DNA of 64,000 nt from Hyphomicrobium sp. (GCA_019751875.1 JAIEMV010000001.1:433608-497607), one strand, 5' to 3'. Shown: positions 42,131 to 51,372, numbered from the stretch's first letter. Program-made: numbers and translations. Notes: generated by a model not told the origin, from the letters alone.

Positions 42131-43315
42131 TCAGCTGCCCCGTTTTGTCAGACGCGCTGCTTTTGGATCGTAAATATACTCTGTAATGGTCCCATCCTTG
42201 ATCCTCTCCACCGCGTCGTCGATTACGAACACGGGGACCAGGAACCATTCGCGGGGGACAACTGGGTTGCCGAAGCGATCCTTGATCTGTATGTCGAGCC
42301 GGGCCGGGTCGAAGATGCGATGAATGAGGTTTTCGAGCTTGGTGCGGTTGATATTGGCCAGCTTGTAGGTGGCGATGATATCGACGTCGGCCAGCAGGAA
42401 AGTCGGGTCGAGCTTCGCATTGGCGAGCCGCGCTTTCAGGTCACCGCCCGTCACACCGATCTTGTGCAACACGTCGCGATGCTGTGCGATAGCAGGATCA
42501 TTGGACTTGCTGCGGAGCACATAGATCGTGCCGCTGGCGAGGTCACCGTCTTCGCTCTCACCGGCGAATAGCGGCCCGGCAACGGGATCGGTGATCCGCC
42601 TCCCCGCTTCGTCGCGGTGGAGCGCGCGTTGCAGCGAGCGCAGCAGTACGTCGGCCTCCGTGCCGTTATCGTAGATCACGCGCAGACGGCTGTCGCGACG
42701 CTCGTATTCGGTCATGAACTCTTCGCCGACTTCCGCGACATAGGCGATCTGGCCGCCGACGATGAAGTACTCGCCCTGCTGGATTTCGGCCATCGTTTGG
42801 AAGGGCCGCGTCTTGCGCACGCCGGCGTCGAGGTCTTTCCTGACCTGGGCGAACAGCGGCTTGAATTTGTCGAAGTCTTTGCACGGGGTGCGGTTGGCTA
42901 TTTCCTCGGCCGCTCGCTTGTCGGCCGCAGTCCGTACATGCCTGAGTTCCCTGATGTCCGAGGCTCCGGCAGCACCTTCGAGTTCCGCCAGAAGCTCGTC
43001 GTCGTCCATAGTCTCCGAGGGCGCCGCAGTAACGGTTGCTGCCCCGGCGAGAAGGCCTTGATGATCAAAGGGGGCCAGAAGCGAGCGGCATTCTTCAAGC
43101 GCCCGGAGCCGGTCTAGTCGGACCGCATACAGTCGTTCGAAGATATCGCGGTCTTCGCCATGCTGCGGAGTATGGCCATTTGTTTCAGTGAAGCGCTGTA
43201 TTTCCTCAAAGCCAGCAATTATGCGTTCCTCGCGTGCGGTGCGACCGCCCTTCTTCTCCGGTTGGGCGAAGTCGTCCAGTTCCGCGCGCAGCTCATCAAG
43301 ATCAAGGTCACTCAT
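42131..43315 (-). CDS. GIY-YIG nuclease-family protein
   Basis: ATG 43315 gives 394 residues, overlapping the helicase stop by 8 nt. The N-terminal 260 residues are helical and charged (ERIIAGFEEIQRFTETNGHTPQHGEDRDIFERLYAVRLDRL; GEYFIVGGQIAYVAEVGEEFMTEYERRDSRLRVIYDNGTEADVLLRSLQRAL). The C-terminus is a T5orf172/MUG113-type GIY-YIG domain: TIYVL (263-267), HKIGVT (284-289), an Arg near 296 and Glu 328 in KLENLIHRIF as the catalytic acid. The expected activity is DNA cleavage. In this operon it is the best candidate for the restriction nuclease. Confidence 0.82.
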   Translation of the reverse strand: MSDLDLDELRAELDDFAQPEKKGGRTAREERIIAGFEEIQRFTETNGHTPQHGEDRDIFERLYAVRLDRLRALEECRSLLAPFDHQGLLAGAATVTAAPSETMDDDELLAELEGAAGASDIRELRHVRTAADKRAAEEIANRTPCKDFDKFKPLFAQVRKDLDAGVRKTRPFQTMAEIQQGEYFIVGGQIAYVAEVGEEFMTEYERRDSRLRVIYDNGTEADVLLRSLQRALHRDEAGRRITDPVAGPLFAGESEDGDLASGTIYVLRSKSNDPAIAQHRDVLHKIGVTGGDLKARLANAKLDPTFLLADVDIIATYKLANINRTKLENLIHRIFDPARLDIQIKDRFGNPVVPREWFLVPVFVIDDAVERIKDGTITEYIYDPKAARLTKRGS

Positions 43316-45392
43316 AGCGGCCCTCATCCTTGAAGCGGACAAAGGCGGCAGCGCCCTCGGCCATGCGGCGCTCCCAAGCGTCTTGGGAGTCTATGGCCGG
43401 CAATCGTCCGCGCTCCTTCTTGAATTTGACCGCGCGCACAGCCAGTTCCTTCGCTTCCTCGGGCGTCAGGCTGGTGCGTTTGGCAGCGATGGCTGCCGCG
43501 ACCTGCTTCAGGCTATCCTCGCTCATGGTCTTGGCGAGGATGGCGTAGGCTTCGCCGAAAGGATTGATCCGGTCGATGAGGTCGATGTCGAGTTCGCGAA
43601 CGTCCATCGCGAATTTGCGAACGCCATCGATTAATGCGGTATTGGCAGCAGGCTCGGTATCCCGGCCGCCACCCGCGCCGCCTTCACCATCGCCAAGGAC
43701 GATCTGCTTTGCCTGCTGTGTCAGGTTCAGTGCAGCAATGGCATGCTGACGGACCGCCTCCTGATCGCCTTCGTCAAGCTCGGGGTACTTGTCCTTGATG
43801 ATTTTCCCCATGCGGACCTGGGTCAGCTCTTCGGGGATCATCTCCTCGTCAAACAGCCCGCGTTCGATGGCGGTCTTGTCCTGGACAAAGGCCGCAATCA
43901 CCTCGTTCAGGTCCTCGCTGCAAATCCGTGAGGCCTCCTTGCTCTTGGGTTCGGCGAGGCCCTTAATCTCGATGTGGAACTGGCCGGTTTCCTCGTTGAA
44001 GCCGACATTGCCTTTGTTAGGGTCGTAGCCACCCTCGCCATAGTCAAAGCCTTCGACCGGGCCGCTTTGCGGGTTCTTCGGTGTAAAGTTGAAGCGCGGT
44101 GCGAGAACCTGCTCCATAAGCAAACTCGCGGCGATGGCCTTCAGCGTGTCGTTCACCGCTTCGGTAACCGCTGCTTCAGCGGCATCCGGTTCGGCAATCA
44201 GGTTCGTAAACCTCGCGCGAGTCTTGCCCGGCGCGTCCCGCGTCGCACGACCGATGATTTGCACAATCTCGGTGAGGCTGGATCGGTACCCGACCGTCAG
44301 AGCGTGCTCGCACCAAATCCAGTCAAAGCCCTCCTTGGCCATGCCGAGCGCGATGATGATGTCCACGTGATCGCGGTTGTTCTTCTGAGCCGGGTCCTTC
44401 AGTGACGCCAGTACCTTTGCGTGCCGATCAGGACCGTCATCGACGAGGTCGGCAATTTTCAGAATGCGCCCGTCAGAACGCTTTACGAGGTCGAAGCCTG
44501 TAGCGGGGTCCTTCCCCTCCCAGCTTCCTAACACCCCCATGATCTCGCTGACTTCGGTCGTCTTGCCGCGCTTCGTGCTCTCGCGAGAATTCACGTTCGG
44601 AATATGGACAATCGTCTTCTCGTCCGTGTCGATCACCTGGGCGATGTCATCGACATAGGAGCCCGAATAAAAGAAGTAGCCGATATCAAGCTGCTTCAGA
44701 TGCTCGTAGCCGTTCAACTGCTCGTAGTAGGTATAGGTAACGGTATCGAACTTCGCTTCGTCATGCGGCGCGAGAACCGGCACCGCGTCGCCCCGGAAAT
44801 ATGAGCCGGTCATGGCGACTATGTGCGCCCGATCGCGAGCGATAAAGGCTCCGAGGTGCTGACCTAACCTGCTATCGGGGTCTGCTGATACATGGTGGAA
44901 TTCGTCGATGGCGATCAGGCGTTCGTCAAACTTCTCGACGCCGAACTTGTCTACAGCGAAGCGGAAGGTGGCATGCGTGCAAACCAGCACCTCATCGTCG
45001 CTGTCAAGGAACGCCCCCAAGGAGTTTACCTTGCCGCCGTTGTCGTTGCCGGGTGCATTGCATAGGTTCCACTTCGGCTGCACCACCCAGTCGGCCCAGA
45101 AGCCGTACTTGGTCAGCGGCTCATCACCGAAACTCGCGCCAATGGACTTCTCCGGCACGACGATGATTGCCTGCTTCAAGCCCTGATTATGCAGCTTGTC
45201 GAGGGCGATGAACATGAGCGCACGGCTCTTGCCCGATGCTGGCGGCGACTTGATGAGGAGATACTGCTCCCCGCGCCGCTCATAGGCACGCTCCTGCATC
45301 TGCCTCATGCCGAGGGCATTGGCCTTGGTCGACGCACCGTTTCGAGCATAGGAGACCGAAACGGAAGGAACGGATTTCTTTTCGTTAGTCAC
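43308..45392 (-). CDS. SF2 DEAD/DEAH-type helicase/translocase
   Basis: The 694-residue protein carries Walker A SPPASGKS (49-56), motif II DEFH (163-166), motif III MTGSYFR, motif V-like ALGMAKEGFDW, and motif VI QIIGRATR (378-385). This is the helicase core of type I/III restriction-like translocases. The C-terminal 300 residues have no recognisable nuclease. It overlaps the methyltransferase gene as ATGA and the GIY-YIG gene by 8 nt. The likely role is DNA translocation coupled to the nuclease. Confidence 0.87.
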   Translation of the reverse strand: MTNEKKSVPSVSVSYARNGASTKANALGMRQMQERAYERRGEQYLLIKSPPASGKSRALMFIALDKLHNQGLKQAIIVVPEKSIGASFGDEPLTKYGFWADWVVQPKWNLCNAPGNDNGGKVNSLGAFLDSDDEVLVCTHATFRFAVDKFGVEKFDERLIAIDEFHHVSADPDSRLGQHLGAFIARDRAHIVAMTGSYFRGDAVPVLAPHDEAKFDTVTYTYYEQLNGYEHLKQLDIGYFFYSGSYVDDIAQVIDTDEKTIVHIPNVNSRESTKRGKTTEVSEIMGVLGSWEGKDPATGFDLVKRSDGRILKIADLVDDGPDRHAKVLASLKDPAQKNNRDHVDIIIALGMAKEGFDWIWCEHALTVGYRSSLTEIVQIIGRATRDAPGKTRARFTNLIAEPDAAEAAVTEAVNDTLKAIAASLLMEQVLAPRFNFTPKNPQSGPVEGFDYGEGGYDPNKGNVGFNEETGQFHIEIKGLAEPKSKEASRICSEDLNEVIAAFVQDKTAIERGLFDEEMIPEELTQVRMGKIIKDKYPELDEGDQEAVRQHAIAALNLTQQAKQIVLGDGEGGAGGGRDTEPAANTALIDGVRKFAMDVRELDIDLIDRINPFGEAYAILAKTMSEDSLKQVAAAIAAKRTSLTPEEAKELAVRAVKFKKERGRLPAIDSQDAWERRMAEGAAAFVRFKDEGRYE

Positions 45393-48172
45393 GCGCCAGC
45401 CCCCGCCTTTTTCTTCTTCGCAGTCGCGCCCGGTGACGCGACCATCTTGGTGTACAGTTCAAACAACTTCTCCAGCCGTTCCGTGTCATTGCGAAAGCGC
45501 CGGCCAATGTAGATTCGCTCAAGTACTTCGTCGTTGCGCTCATGCGCGGCGCGCAGATCAGTGGGCATTGCCTCTGGATCGTAAAGATCAGCAATGGTTG
45601 CAGGGAAATGGGCCTCGCGTGCCAGAAGGATATCCTCGGCGCAACGTGTCAGATCGGCCTTATTCTTATCGGTGAGCGTCGGGATCGGGAAGGTATTCCA
45701 ACCGAGTGTGTTGGAATAGCGGTACCGGGTTTCGAGCTTTCCGCAGACCGTGGCGATCCAAACTAGATGGATGCGTGAAGCAATCAGCGCCAAAGTCCAG
45801 AGCGGTGCCTCATAAAGTCCATAGGCCGCATTTGATATTATGCCCCCTTGGGGAAGCAAACCAACGGGCAAATAAGATCTTGATTCACTTGAGTGAATTG
45901 GAACGATGATGGAACTACTTCCCGGCGCGCCCTGAATCTGTCGAAACTTGTGAGGATAATCTGCCGCTGGTCGGGTCTCTTTCGCCTTACTATTCAGTCG
46001 AAAATGCTTAACTTCATCAAACTTATTTGCAAGATATGGAACTGCGTAGGCTTGATCTCGCAGCCTATCTTCTACCCAAATGCAGACCCGCGGTGAACCT
46101 TTTATAAATTCGTCGGAGCCGAAGTACGGTCGCAAAAACTCTGAGGCATGAGGTGTCGCTTGCACGATGTCTCTGGCTTCTTTCGGCGTAAGCAAGAGGT
46201 GTCCGCCGTCGGTCGGCTTGTTTCCCCAAAACATGGTCGGTCGATCAGAAGGCGCTTTTGCAATCGCATCTACATACAATCGAGGCCCCGGGACGATATA
46301 TGCATTGATATTCGATACGGCTTTTTCTATTGCATCGTTGTCTTCGGTGACTTCAAACAGCCGCGCCACCCTTTCATGATCGTTGGATAATCCAACGATT
46401 ACTACGGTAACGCCTGCATTGTTAGCAGCCAGGTTCCGCCATTTAAATGATGAGTGAGCGAAGAAAATCGTAATGTCGTCGCCGAGAACCATCGGCCAAA
46501 ACATAGATACAAGCTGTCCCTGGCAGACAGAATTGGTCGCCACGAACGCGGCCTTGGCTCTTTGACCGCGTATAAACAGACTTGCCTTCCAGAACCATCC
46601 CATGACGTAATCGAATGATTTCCAATAGGTCGTCTGCCCATCAAAGAGACGCTGTAGATCGTCTTTCTGTTCTCCAGTTTGCGAGCTGAGGCCCGCATAG
46701 GGCGGATTCCCGCAAATATAGGTCTCGCCCCCCTCATTCTCGAAGTCGATCTGCGCCTGATCGAGCGGTGTCGAGAAAAGGTCGTCGCCGTGCAACTTCA
46801 CGCCCGTGCCTGTCGGTGGGCAGAGAGTGAGCCAGTCGAGGCGCAATGCATTTCCGCAGGTAATCCAGTTCTGCGCGTCGAGCGGCAGGAAGTCCTGCAG
46901 CGCCTCCTTCTGCCCGCGATAGAGCACATCGCACTGAAACTCGGCGATGATGAGCGCGAGCCGCGCCACCTCCGCCGGGAAGTCGCGCAACTCGATACCT
47001 CGGAAATTCGTAAGAGGAATTTCGCTCTTGTGTCCGGCTTCCTTGCGCCGCGTGTTGATCTCGGACTCGATGGCGCGCATTTCTTTGTAGGCGATGACAA
47101 GGAAGTTGCCCGAGCCACAGGCGGGGTCGAACACCCTGATCTTCGCCATGCGCTTGCGCAGATTCAGAAGCATGCGCGGATTGTCCCCCGCTTCTTCCAG
47201 CTTCGCGCGGAGGTCATCGAGGAACAGCGGATTGAGCACCTTCAGGATGTTCGGCACGGACGTGTAGTGCATCCCGAGCGCGCCGCGCTCTTCATCCTCG
47301 GCGACGGCCTGAATCATCGAGCCGAAGATGTCAGGGTTGATCTTTGTCCAGTCGAGATTGCCAATGTGAATGAGATAAGAACGCGCGATGCGGCTGAAGC
47401 GCGGCACGTCAGTGCTGCCGGAGAACAGCTCACCGTTCACATACGGGAATGCATCCGCCCATCGCGCGATCCCGGCTTTGGCTCGCTCTTCGCGCTTCGT
47501 GTTCATGGCGCGGAACAGCTCGCCGATCACCTCGTGGGTGTTCGATGAGTCTTTGGCGCTCATCTGCTCGATGGTGTCCGTGAACAGGTCGGACTTGTGA
47601 AAGATGTCTGTATCCTCTGCGAAGAAGCAGAAGATCAGCCGCGCCATGAAGTGGTTCATGTCATGGCGGCGCGCCTCGGTGCCCCACTCGGCATTGTCTT
47701 TTAGAAGCTCGACATAGAGCCGGTTCATCCGGCTCGTGGCGCGGATGTCAAAGGAGCTTTCCCGCAGCTGCTTGACGGTCGTAATGCCGGCAAGCGGCAA
47801 GAAGAATCCGAAGTGATTGGGGAAATCGGTGTAAGCGCAGGCGACCGTCTCGCCCGTGTCGATGTCCTCCGCTTCAAAGTCCGTGCCGTCGGTCGCGAGG
47901 ATGAAGCGCGCCTTCGCTTTCGCTGTGGCCGGGCTTGCCCTCAGCGCAGCAAGCGTCTTCGTGACCGCGCCCTGGGGCGCAACCGCGATATGGATGTTGT
48001 TCGTCTGAAGGACGCCGCCCATGTCAGACTTGTTCGACGCACCCGCACGCAGGCGCTTGATAGTGGCTTCCTTGTTTCCGAAGGCCTGCAGGAAGGCGAA
48101 CGGAAATTCGTCGCCGTCGAACGGCTGCTCGGCAAGTGCCGATATGGCTTCTTCGATTTCGACGGCGTTCAT
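45389..48172 (-). CDS. MmeI-like class I DNA adenine methyltransferase
   Basis: The 927-residue protein has SAM-binding motif I DPACGSGNFLV (349-359), catalytic GNPPY (488-492) of gamma-type N6-adenine methylases, and a C-terminal target-recognition region. The upstream helical spacer (RRHDMNHFMARLIFCFFAEDTDIF) and RFILATDGTDFEAEDIDTGETVACAYTDFPNHFGFF resemble the MmeI family. MmeI carries a D-x9-ExK nuclease at its N-terminus; I see no ExK here, so cleavage would depend on partner proteins. It starts 33 nt after higA and overlaps the helicase gene. Role: self-DNA marking and target recognition. Confidence 0.85.
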   Translation of the reverse strand: MNAVEIEEAISALAEQPFDGDEFPFAFLQAFGNKEATIKRLRAGASNKSDMGGVLQTNNIHIAVAPQGAVTKTLAALRASPATAKAKARFILATDGTDFEAEDIDTGETVACAYTDFPNHFGFFLPLAGITTVKQLRESSFDIRATSRMNRLYVELLKDNAEWGTEARRHDMNHFMARLIFCFFAEDTDIFHKSDLFTDTIEQMSAKDSSNTHEVIGELFRAMNTKREERAKAGIARWADAFPYVNGELFSGSTDVPRFSRIARSYLIHIGNLDWTKINPDIFGSMIQAVAEDEERGALGMHYTSVPNILKVLNPLFLDDLRAKLEEAGDNPRMLLNLRKRMAKIRVFDPACGSGNFLVIAYKEMRAIESEINTRRKEAGHKSEIPLTNFRGIELRDFPAEVARLALIIAEFQCDVLYRGQKEALQDFLPLDAQNWITCGNALRLDWLTLCPPTGTGVKLHGDDLFSTPLDQAQIDFENEGGETYICGNPPYAGLSSQTGEQKDDLQRLFDGQTTYWKSFDYVMGWFWKASLFIRGQRAKAAFVATNSVCQGQLVSMFWPMVLGDDITIFFAHSSFKWRNLAANNAGVTVVIVGLSNDHERVARLFEVTEDNDAIEKAVSNINAYIVPGPRLYVDAIAKAPSDRPTMFWGNKPTDGGHLLLTPKEARDIVQATPHASEFLRPYFGSDEFIKGSPRVCIWVEDRLRDQAYAVPYLANKFDEVKHFRLNSKAKETRPAADYPHKFRQIQGAPGSSSIIVPIHSSESRSYLPVGLLPQGGIISNAAYGLYEAPLWTLALIASRIHLVWIATVCGKLETRYRYSNTLGWNTFPIPTLTDKNKADLTRCAEDILLAREAHFPATIADLYDPEAMPTDLRAAHERNDEVLERIYIGRRFRNDTERLEKLFELYTKMVASPGATAKKKKAGAGA

Positions 48173-48205
48173 GCGCGTGCGTCCCCCGGTGCGTTCTTCA
48201 TGCCG

Positions 48206-48532
48206 TCACGCATCCTCCCGGTTACCTGGCGTGCCAGCGAACGGCTTCACCTTGATGTCGCCTTCCCGCTTGCGGGTCTGTGCGATGTCGAAGCTGTTCT
48301 GCATGCGCATCAGCGTTTCCATTGACACGCCGAAGGCCTTTTCAAGCCGCAGCGCCATCTCCGGGGAGAGGGCTGAGTGTTCATTGAGGAAGGCTGACAA
48401 GGCGGCGCGCGTGATGCCGAGCGCGCGCGCGGCGTCTGTCACCGATAGGCCGTGTGGCTCGATGATCTCGCTCTTGACGAAGCCGCCCGGATGGGCCGCC
48501 TCGGCGAGCTGATGTGATGTGCGAGCAGCCAT
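48206..48532 (-). CDS. HigA-family antitoxin/regulator without a HigB partner
   Basis: The 108-residue protein has the HigA HTH: IIEPHGLSVTDAARALGITRAALSAFLNEHSALSPEMALRLEKAFGVSMETLMRMQNSFDIAQTRKRE. HigB toxins normally precede higA, but no HigB-like frame is found in the ~160 bp upstream. It is the first gene of the methyltransferase-helicase-nuclease-ATPase operon and has a perfect 10-bp inverted repeat over its start, so it probably acts as the operon's repressor. Confidence 0.85.
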   Translation of the reverse strand: MAARTSHQLAEAAHPGGFVKSEIIEPHGLSVTDAARALGITRAALSAFLNEHSALSPEMALRLEKAFGVSMETLMRMQNSFDIAQTRKREGDIKVKPFAGTPGNREDA

Positions 48533-48563
48533 CGGACAGCTCCTTTCGAATCCCTGTCCGATG
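48530..48563 (-). promoter_or_regulatory. Inverted repeat at the higA-like gene start, candidate operator
   Basis: CATCGGACAG (48530-48539) and CTGTCCGATG (48554-48563) are perfect 10-bp arms with a 14-nt spacer that contains the GAAAGGAGC ribosome site. It may be an operator for HigA-like autorepression or a translation-blocking hairpin. Confidence 0.65.
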
Positions 48564-48705
48564 CTACATGCCGGGGAATCGGATCGTCAACCGTCGCTTG
48601 ACACTTGACATATTGTCGTCCACCGCCTTGCGACTGACCTCTGAGGCTCAAACTTGCAATGTCCGGTAAAAACCCGTACATTAGAAGGAGAGAGTGAGGT
48701 TCACC

Positions 48706-48990
48706 ATGCCCCCATCAACAACCCGCACCACGCGGCTTGAGGCCCGGATTTCCCCGGAAGCGCTGGCGGTCGTCCGCCGCGCTGCCGAGCTTCAGGGCCG
48801 GTCTTTGAGCGACTTCGTTGTATCGGCCGCGCAAGAGGCTGCGCAGCGCACCATCGAGGATGCGCAGGTGCTCAGGCTGGCAGTTGAGGATCAGCAGGCG
48901 CTCGCCGCGTCCATCCTGAACCCGCCGGAGCCCAACGACGCCCTGCGCCGGGCTGCCGCCGCTCACCGCCGCTTGATCATTTCAGCCTAG
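48706..48990 (+). CDS. DUF1778/TacA-type antitoxin
   Basis: ATG 48706 gives 94 residues (MPPSTTRTTRLEARISPEALAVVRRAAELQGRSLSDFVVSAAQEAAQRTIED), the ribbon-helix-helix start of TacA antitoxins. A C-terminal toxin-neutralising helix follows (FILNPPEPNDALRRAAAAHRRL type). AGGAGAGAG lies upstream. The next gene, a GNAT toxin, begins one base after its stop, making a standard TacAT pair that could stabilise the element. Confidence 0.88.
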   Translation: MPPSTTRTTRLEARISPEALAVVRRAAELQGRSLSDFVVSAAQEAAQRTIEDAQVLRLAVEDQQALAASILNPPEPNDALRRAAAAHRRLIISA

Positions 48991-48991
48991 C

Positions 48992-49507
48992 GTGCCGCCG
49001 TCTTTTCGCATCGAGGCGCTGACCGCTTCCCATGACCGCCAAGGCTTCTCCTGCGGGGTAGAGGCGCTTGACGGCTACCTTGCCCGGCAGGCCGGCCAGG
49101 ACATGCGCCGCCGCGTGTCCAACTGCTTTGTCGCCCTGCCTGAGGGCGGCGCTGCCATCGCTGGCTACTACACGCTCGCCGCAGCCAGCATCCCCGTCCA
49201 AGACCTGCCGCCGGAGCAAACCCGCCGCCTGCCCCGATACCCGGTGCTGCCGGCGGTGCTGATCGGCAGGCTCGCTGTCGACCATCGGTTCAAGGGTCAG
49301 CAGCTCGGGGCGGCGTTGCTATTTGACGCCATCCTGCGTGCGCTCCGGGCGGAGCCGGCGGTGCTCACGGTGCTCGTCGATGCCAAGGATGAGACGGCGG
49401 CGGCGTTCTACCGGCATCATGGATTTGAAGGGTTCAGCGCGCGTCCGCAAACCCTGTTCCTTCCCATCGATACAGCGGCGCAGCTGCTACAAGCGGGCTC
49501 TGATTGA
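48992..49507 (+). CDS. GNAT acetyltransferase toxin (TacT-type)
   Basis: A GTG start gives 171 residues. FSCGVEALDGYLARQAGQDMRRRVSNCFVALPEGGAAIAGYYTLAA is the TacT N-terminus, and RLAVDHRFKGQQLGAALLFDAILRAL is the acetyl-CoA binding loop (R/Q-x-x-G-x-G/A). TacT toxins acetylate aminoacyl-tRNA and block translation. It is paired with the upstream DUF1778 antitoxin. Confidence 0.88.
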   Translation: MPPSFRIEALTASHDRQGFSCGVEALDGYLARQAGQDMRRRVSNCFVALPEGGAAIAGYYTLAAASIPVQDLPPEQTRRLPRYPVLPAVLIGRLAVDHRFKGQQLGAALLFDAILRALRAEPAVLTVLVDAKDETAAAFYRHHGFEGFSARPQTLFLPIDTAAQLLQAGSD

Positions 49508-49672
49508 CGCGCGGCCCGCGCGACATAGGCCAGCCCGCGCAAATATGAAAAATAACCCGCTTCCTGCCGAACAACCGGCCGACCGGCACCAGCCGGTCGG
49601 CCGAAAATTTCTGCCCTCGGCGATAGAATCCCATGCCGGGCTCGTCCCGATCTCCGTCAGTAACGGCGGCCG

Positions 49673-50590
49673 CTATGCGGCCGCCGAATGCTTTTCCGGT
49701 TCCTCCGCCGCTGCGTGCGTCGAGAACTTGGCCAGATAGTCCGCCGCGCGCTGCGCATGGGCGGCGGCGGCAAAGATCGCCCGCTTGTCATCCTTCAGCG
49801 CTTTGAGCCACGAGGCGATATAGGCGGCGTGCTCCGTGCGCGGCGCGGGGGTCAAGGCGAGGTCGGCGCAGACAAAGGCCGCGCCCAGCTCGGCGACCAG
49901 CTCTTCCATGGCGTAGCCTTCATCCCCAAACCGCTTGCGCCCAAAGTCCCGCGCAAGGCGCTTCTCGTGCTTGGTCCAGTGCGTCAGCTCGTGCGCGAGC
50001 GTCGCGTAATAGGCTTCCGGCTCCTTGAAGGCCACAAACGGCGGCATCTGCACGCGGTCCTCTGTCATGCTGTAGAAGGCCCGGTCCCCGCCCTCGCGGA
50101 TTACGGCACCGGTCGCAGCAAAGAACGCCTCCGCCCTCTCGATGCGCGCCACGGAATCAAGGGCCGGTTCCTGCACGGCGTAGAAGTGCGCTGGCAGTCC
50201 GTCCACCTGCTCGGCATTAAACACGGTGTAGCCCTTCATAAAGGGGATTTCCCGCTCCAAATCCTCGCCGGTCGCCTCATCCTGTTCTGTGCGTTTCATG
50301 GTGTTGGCAAAGACGACAAGGCTCCCCTTCTCGCCCTTGCGCACCTGTCCGCCCAGCTCCTGCGCCTGCTTGTAGGTCAGCCACAGTGGGGCCGAAAAGC
50401 CCTGCGCCGTTGCGGCTGCCCACAGCATCAGAACATTGATGCCGCGATATGGGATGCCGCTTGCCCTCAAGGGCCGGGTAATGCGCCCGGCGGCGTGCAC
50501 GGCGTTCCAAGGCTTGAGCCATGGCCGCACACCCTTTTCCAGCTCTGCAACAATCTGGTCAGTGATGCGCTGATAAACGTCTGTAGGCAT
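49673..50590 (-). CDS. ArdC-like antirestriction/zincin protein
   Basis: ATG 50590 (MPTDVYQRITDQIVAELEKGVRPWLKPWN) gives 305 residues. The N-terminal ssDNA-binding domain includes SGIPYRGINVLMLWAAATAQGFSAPLWLTYKQAQELGGQVRKGEKGSLVVFA. The C-terminal metalloprotease-like domain has HELTHW (zinc-binding HExxH variant) and EELVAELGAAFVCADLALTP. ArdC-type proteins protect incoming mobile DNA from restriction. A leader element shared with the gene at 37673 lies ~110 nt upstream. Confidence 0.88.
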   Translation of the reverse strand: MPTDVYQRITDQIVAELEKGVRPWLKPWNAVHAAGRITRPLRASGIPYRGINVLMLWAAATAQGFSAPLWLTYKQAQELGGQVRKGEKGSLVVFANTMKRTEQDEATGEDLEREIPFMKGYTVFNAEQVDGLPAHFYAVQEPALDSVARIERAEAFFAATGAVIREGGDRAFYSMTEDRVQMPPFVAFKEPEAYYATLAHELTHWTKHEKRLARDFGRKRFGDEGYAMEELVAELGAAFVCADLALTPAPRTEHAAYIASWLKALKDDKRAIFAAAAHAQRAADYLAKFSTHAAAEEPEKHSAAA

Positions 50591-51183
50591 TGGTCTTTCT
50601 CCTAGTCTTGTTGGTGGTTGCGCCATGCAACCGGACTAGGCCCGCGCCAATGAGCGGGGGGTCGGCAGTCAAGACCGCCGCCGGGGAAAGGGGTATCTCC
50701 CGGCCTGCACAAGCGCAGCGCGGAAGGTCGGGGAACGCCCCGGCGGCGTCCGCAGCGTCAGCGGAGGGCTTGGTCTTGACGGCACGGGGGCCGCAGGCCC
50801 CCTTCTTGTTTGAGAACGGCGGCAACGCCGCCAGGGCCGCAGGCCCCTCTTCCCTTCAAGCGGCGGCGTCAGCGCCGCGCATCAGTGCGCCGGCAACGCT
50901 GGCTCCGTTCTGTTTTCTTGCGCGAGGGATTGAAACCGTCTGGCGGAGACGACGCAGCGGCTCCGGGCACAGCCTGAAAGCCCGGTCCGGCCTGCCGGAC
51001 GCGCCCTCATCATGATCTCTTTGCTTGTGTCAGCTCTGATGACGCCCAGATGGCGGCGTCCCCTTCTTCCTCATGTTCTGCTTCGGCCTTCCGGCCATGC
51101 AGTCCCGTTCCTTGTGCCGATTGTGTGTGTGTCCGGGCACGAACGGTCCCGATGTCCGGGGCCTTGAAAACAAGGAGGAACGA
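50591..51183. other. GC-rich non-coding region with multiple hairpins
   Basis: The 593-bp gap between ardC and the small gene at 51184 holds the leader element copy (50699-50742) and short GC palindromes (GGGGGCCGCAGGCCCCC, GGCGGCAACGCCGCC, GGGCCGCAGGCCC) between about 50780 and 50880. The frames that cross it are composition artefacts. No gene is supported. Confidence 0.5.
50699..50742 (-). promoter_or_regulatory. Conserved leader element, copy 2
   Basis: CCCGGCCTGCACAAGCGCAG followed by CGCGGAAGGTCGGGGA aligns with 37771-37817 at roughly 40 of 45 positions by eye with small gaps. It lies in the 5' leader of ardC. Confidence 0.5.
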
Positions 51184-51372
51184 ATGAACACCTTACTGAC
51201 CATCGCCGAGCTGCAACATCGCACCGAGTCCGACCTGCGGGCTCTGTTCCGTCAGGCGAGCCAGGCGCTCGCACGCACGGCGGCGGGCACGCCGGAGCGC
51301 CGCAACAACCTCGCCACACTCGAAAACATCGCGCGCGCGCTGGCGCACGCACCGGGAGCGCGGGGCTTTTAG
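51184..51372 (+). CDS. Small conserved hypothetical protein
   Basis: AAGGAGGAACGA directly precedes ATG 51184. The 62-residue helical protein (MNTLLTIAELQHRTESDLRALFRQASQALART..GTPERRNNLATLENIARAL) is a type recurrently seen in alphaproteobacterial integrative elements. It overlaps the convergent gene at 51369 by 4 nt. Function unknown. Confidence 0.7.
   Translation: MNTLLTIAELQHRTESDLRALFRQASQALARTAAGTPERRNNLATLENIARALAHAPGARGF

Noticed and set aside
48533..48700. HigB toxin upstream of the HigA-like gene
   Set aside because: No frame in this stretch has RelE/HigB features; the only open frame reads through an obvious promoter region.
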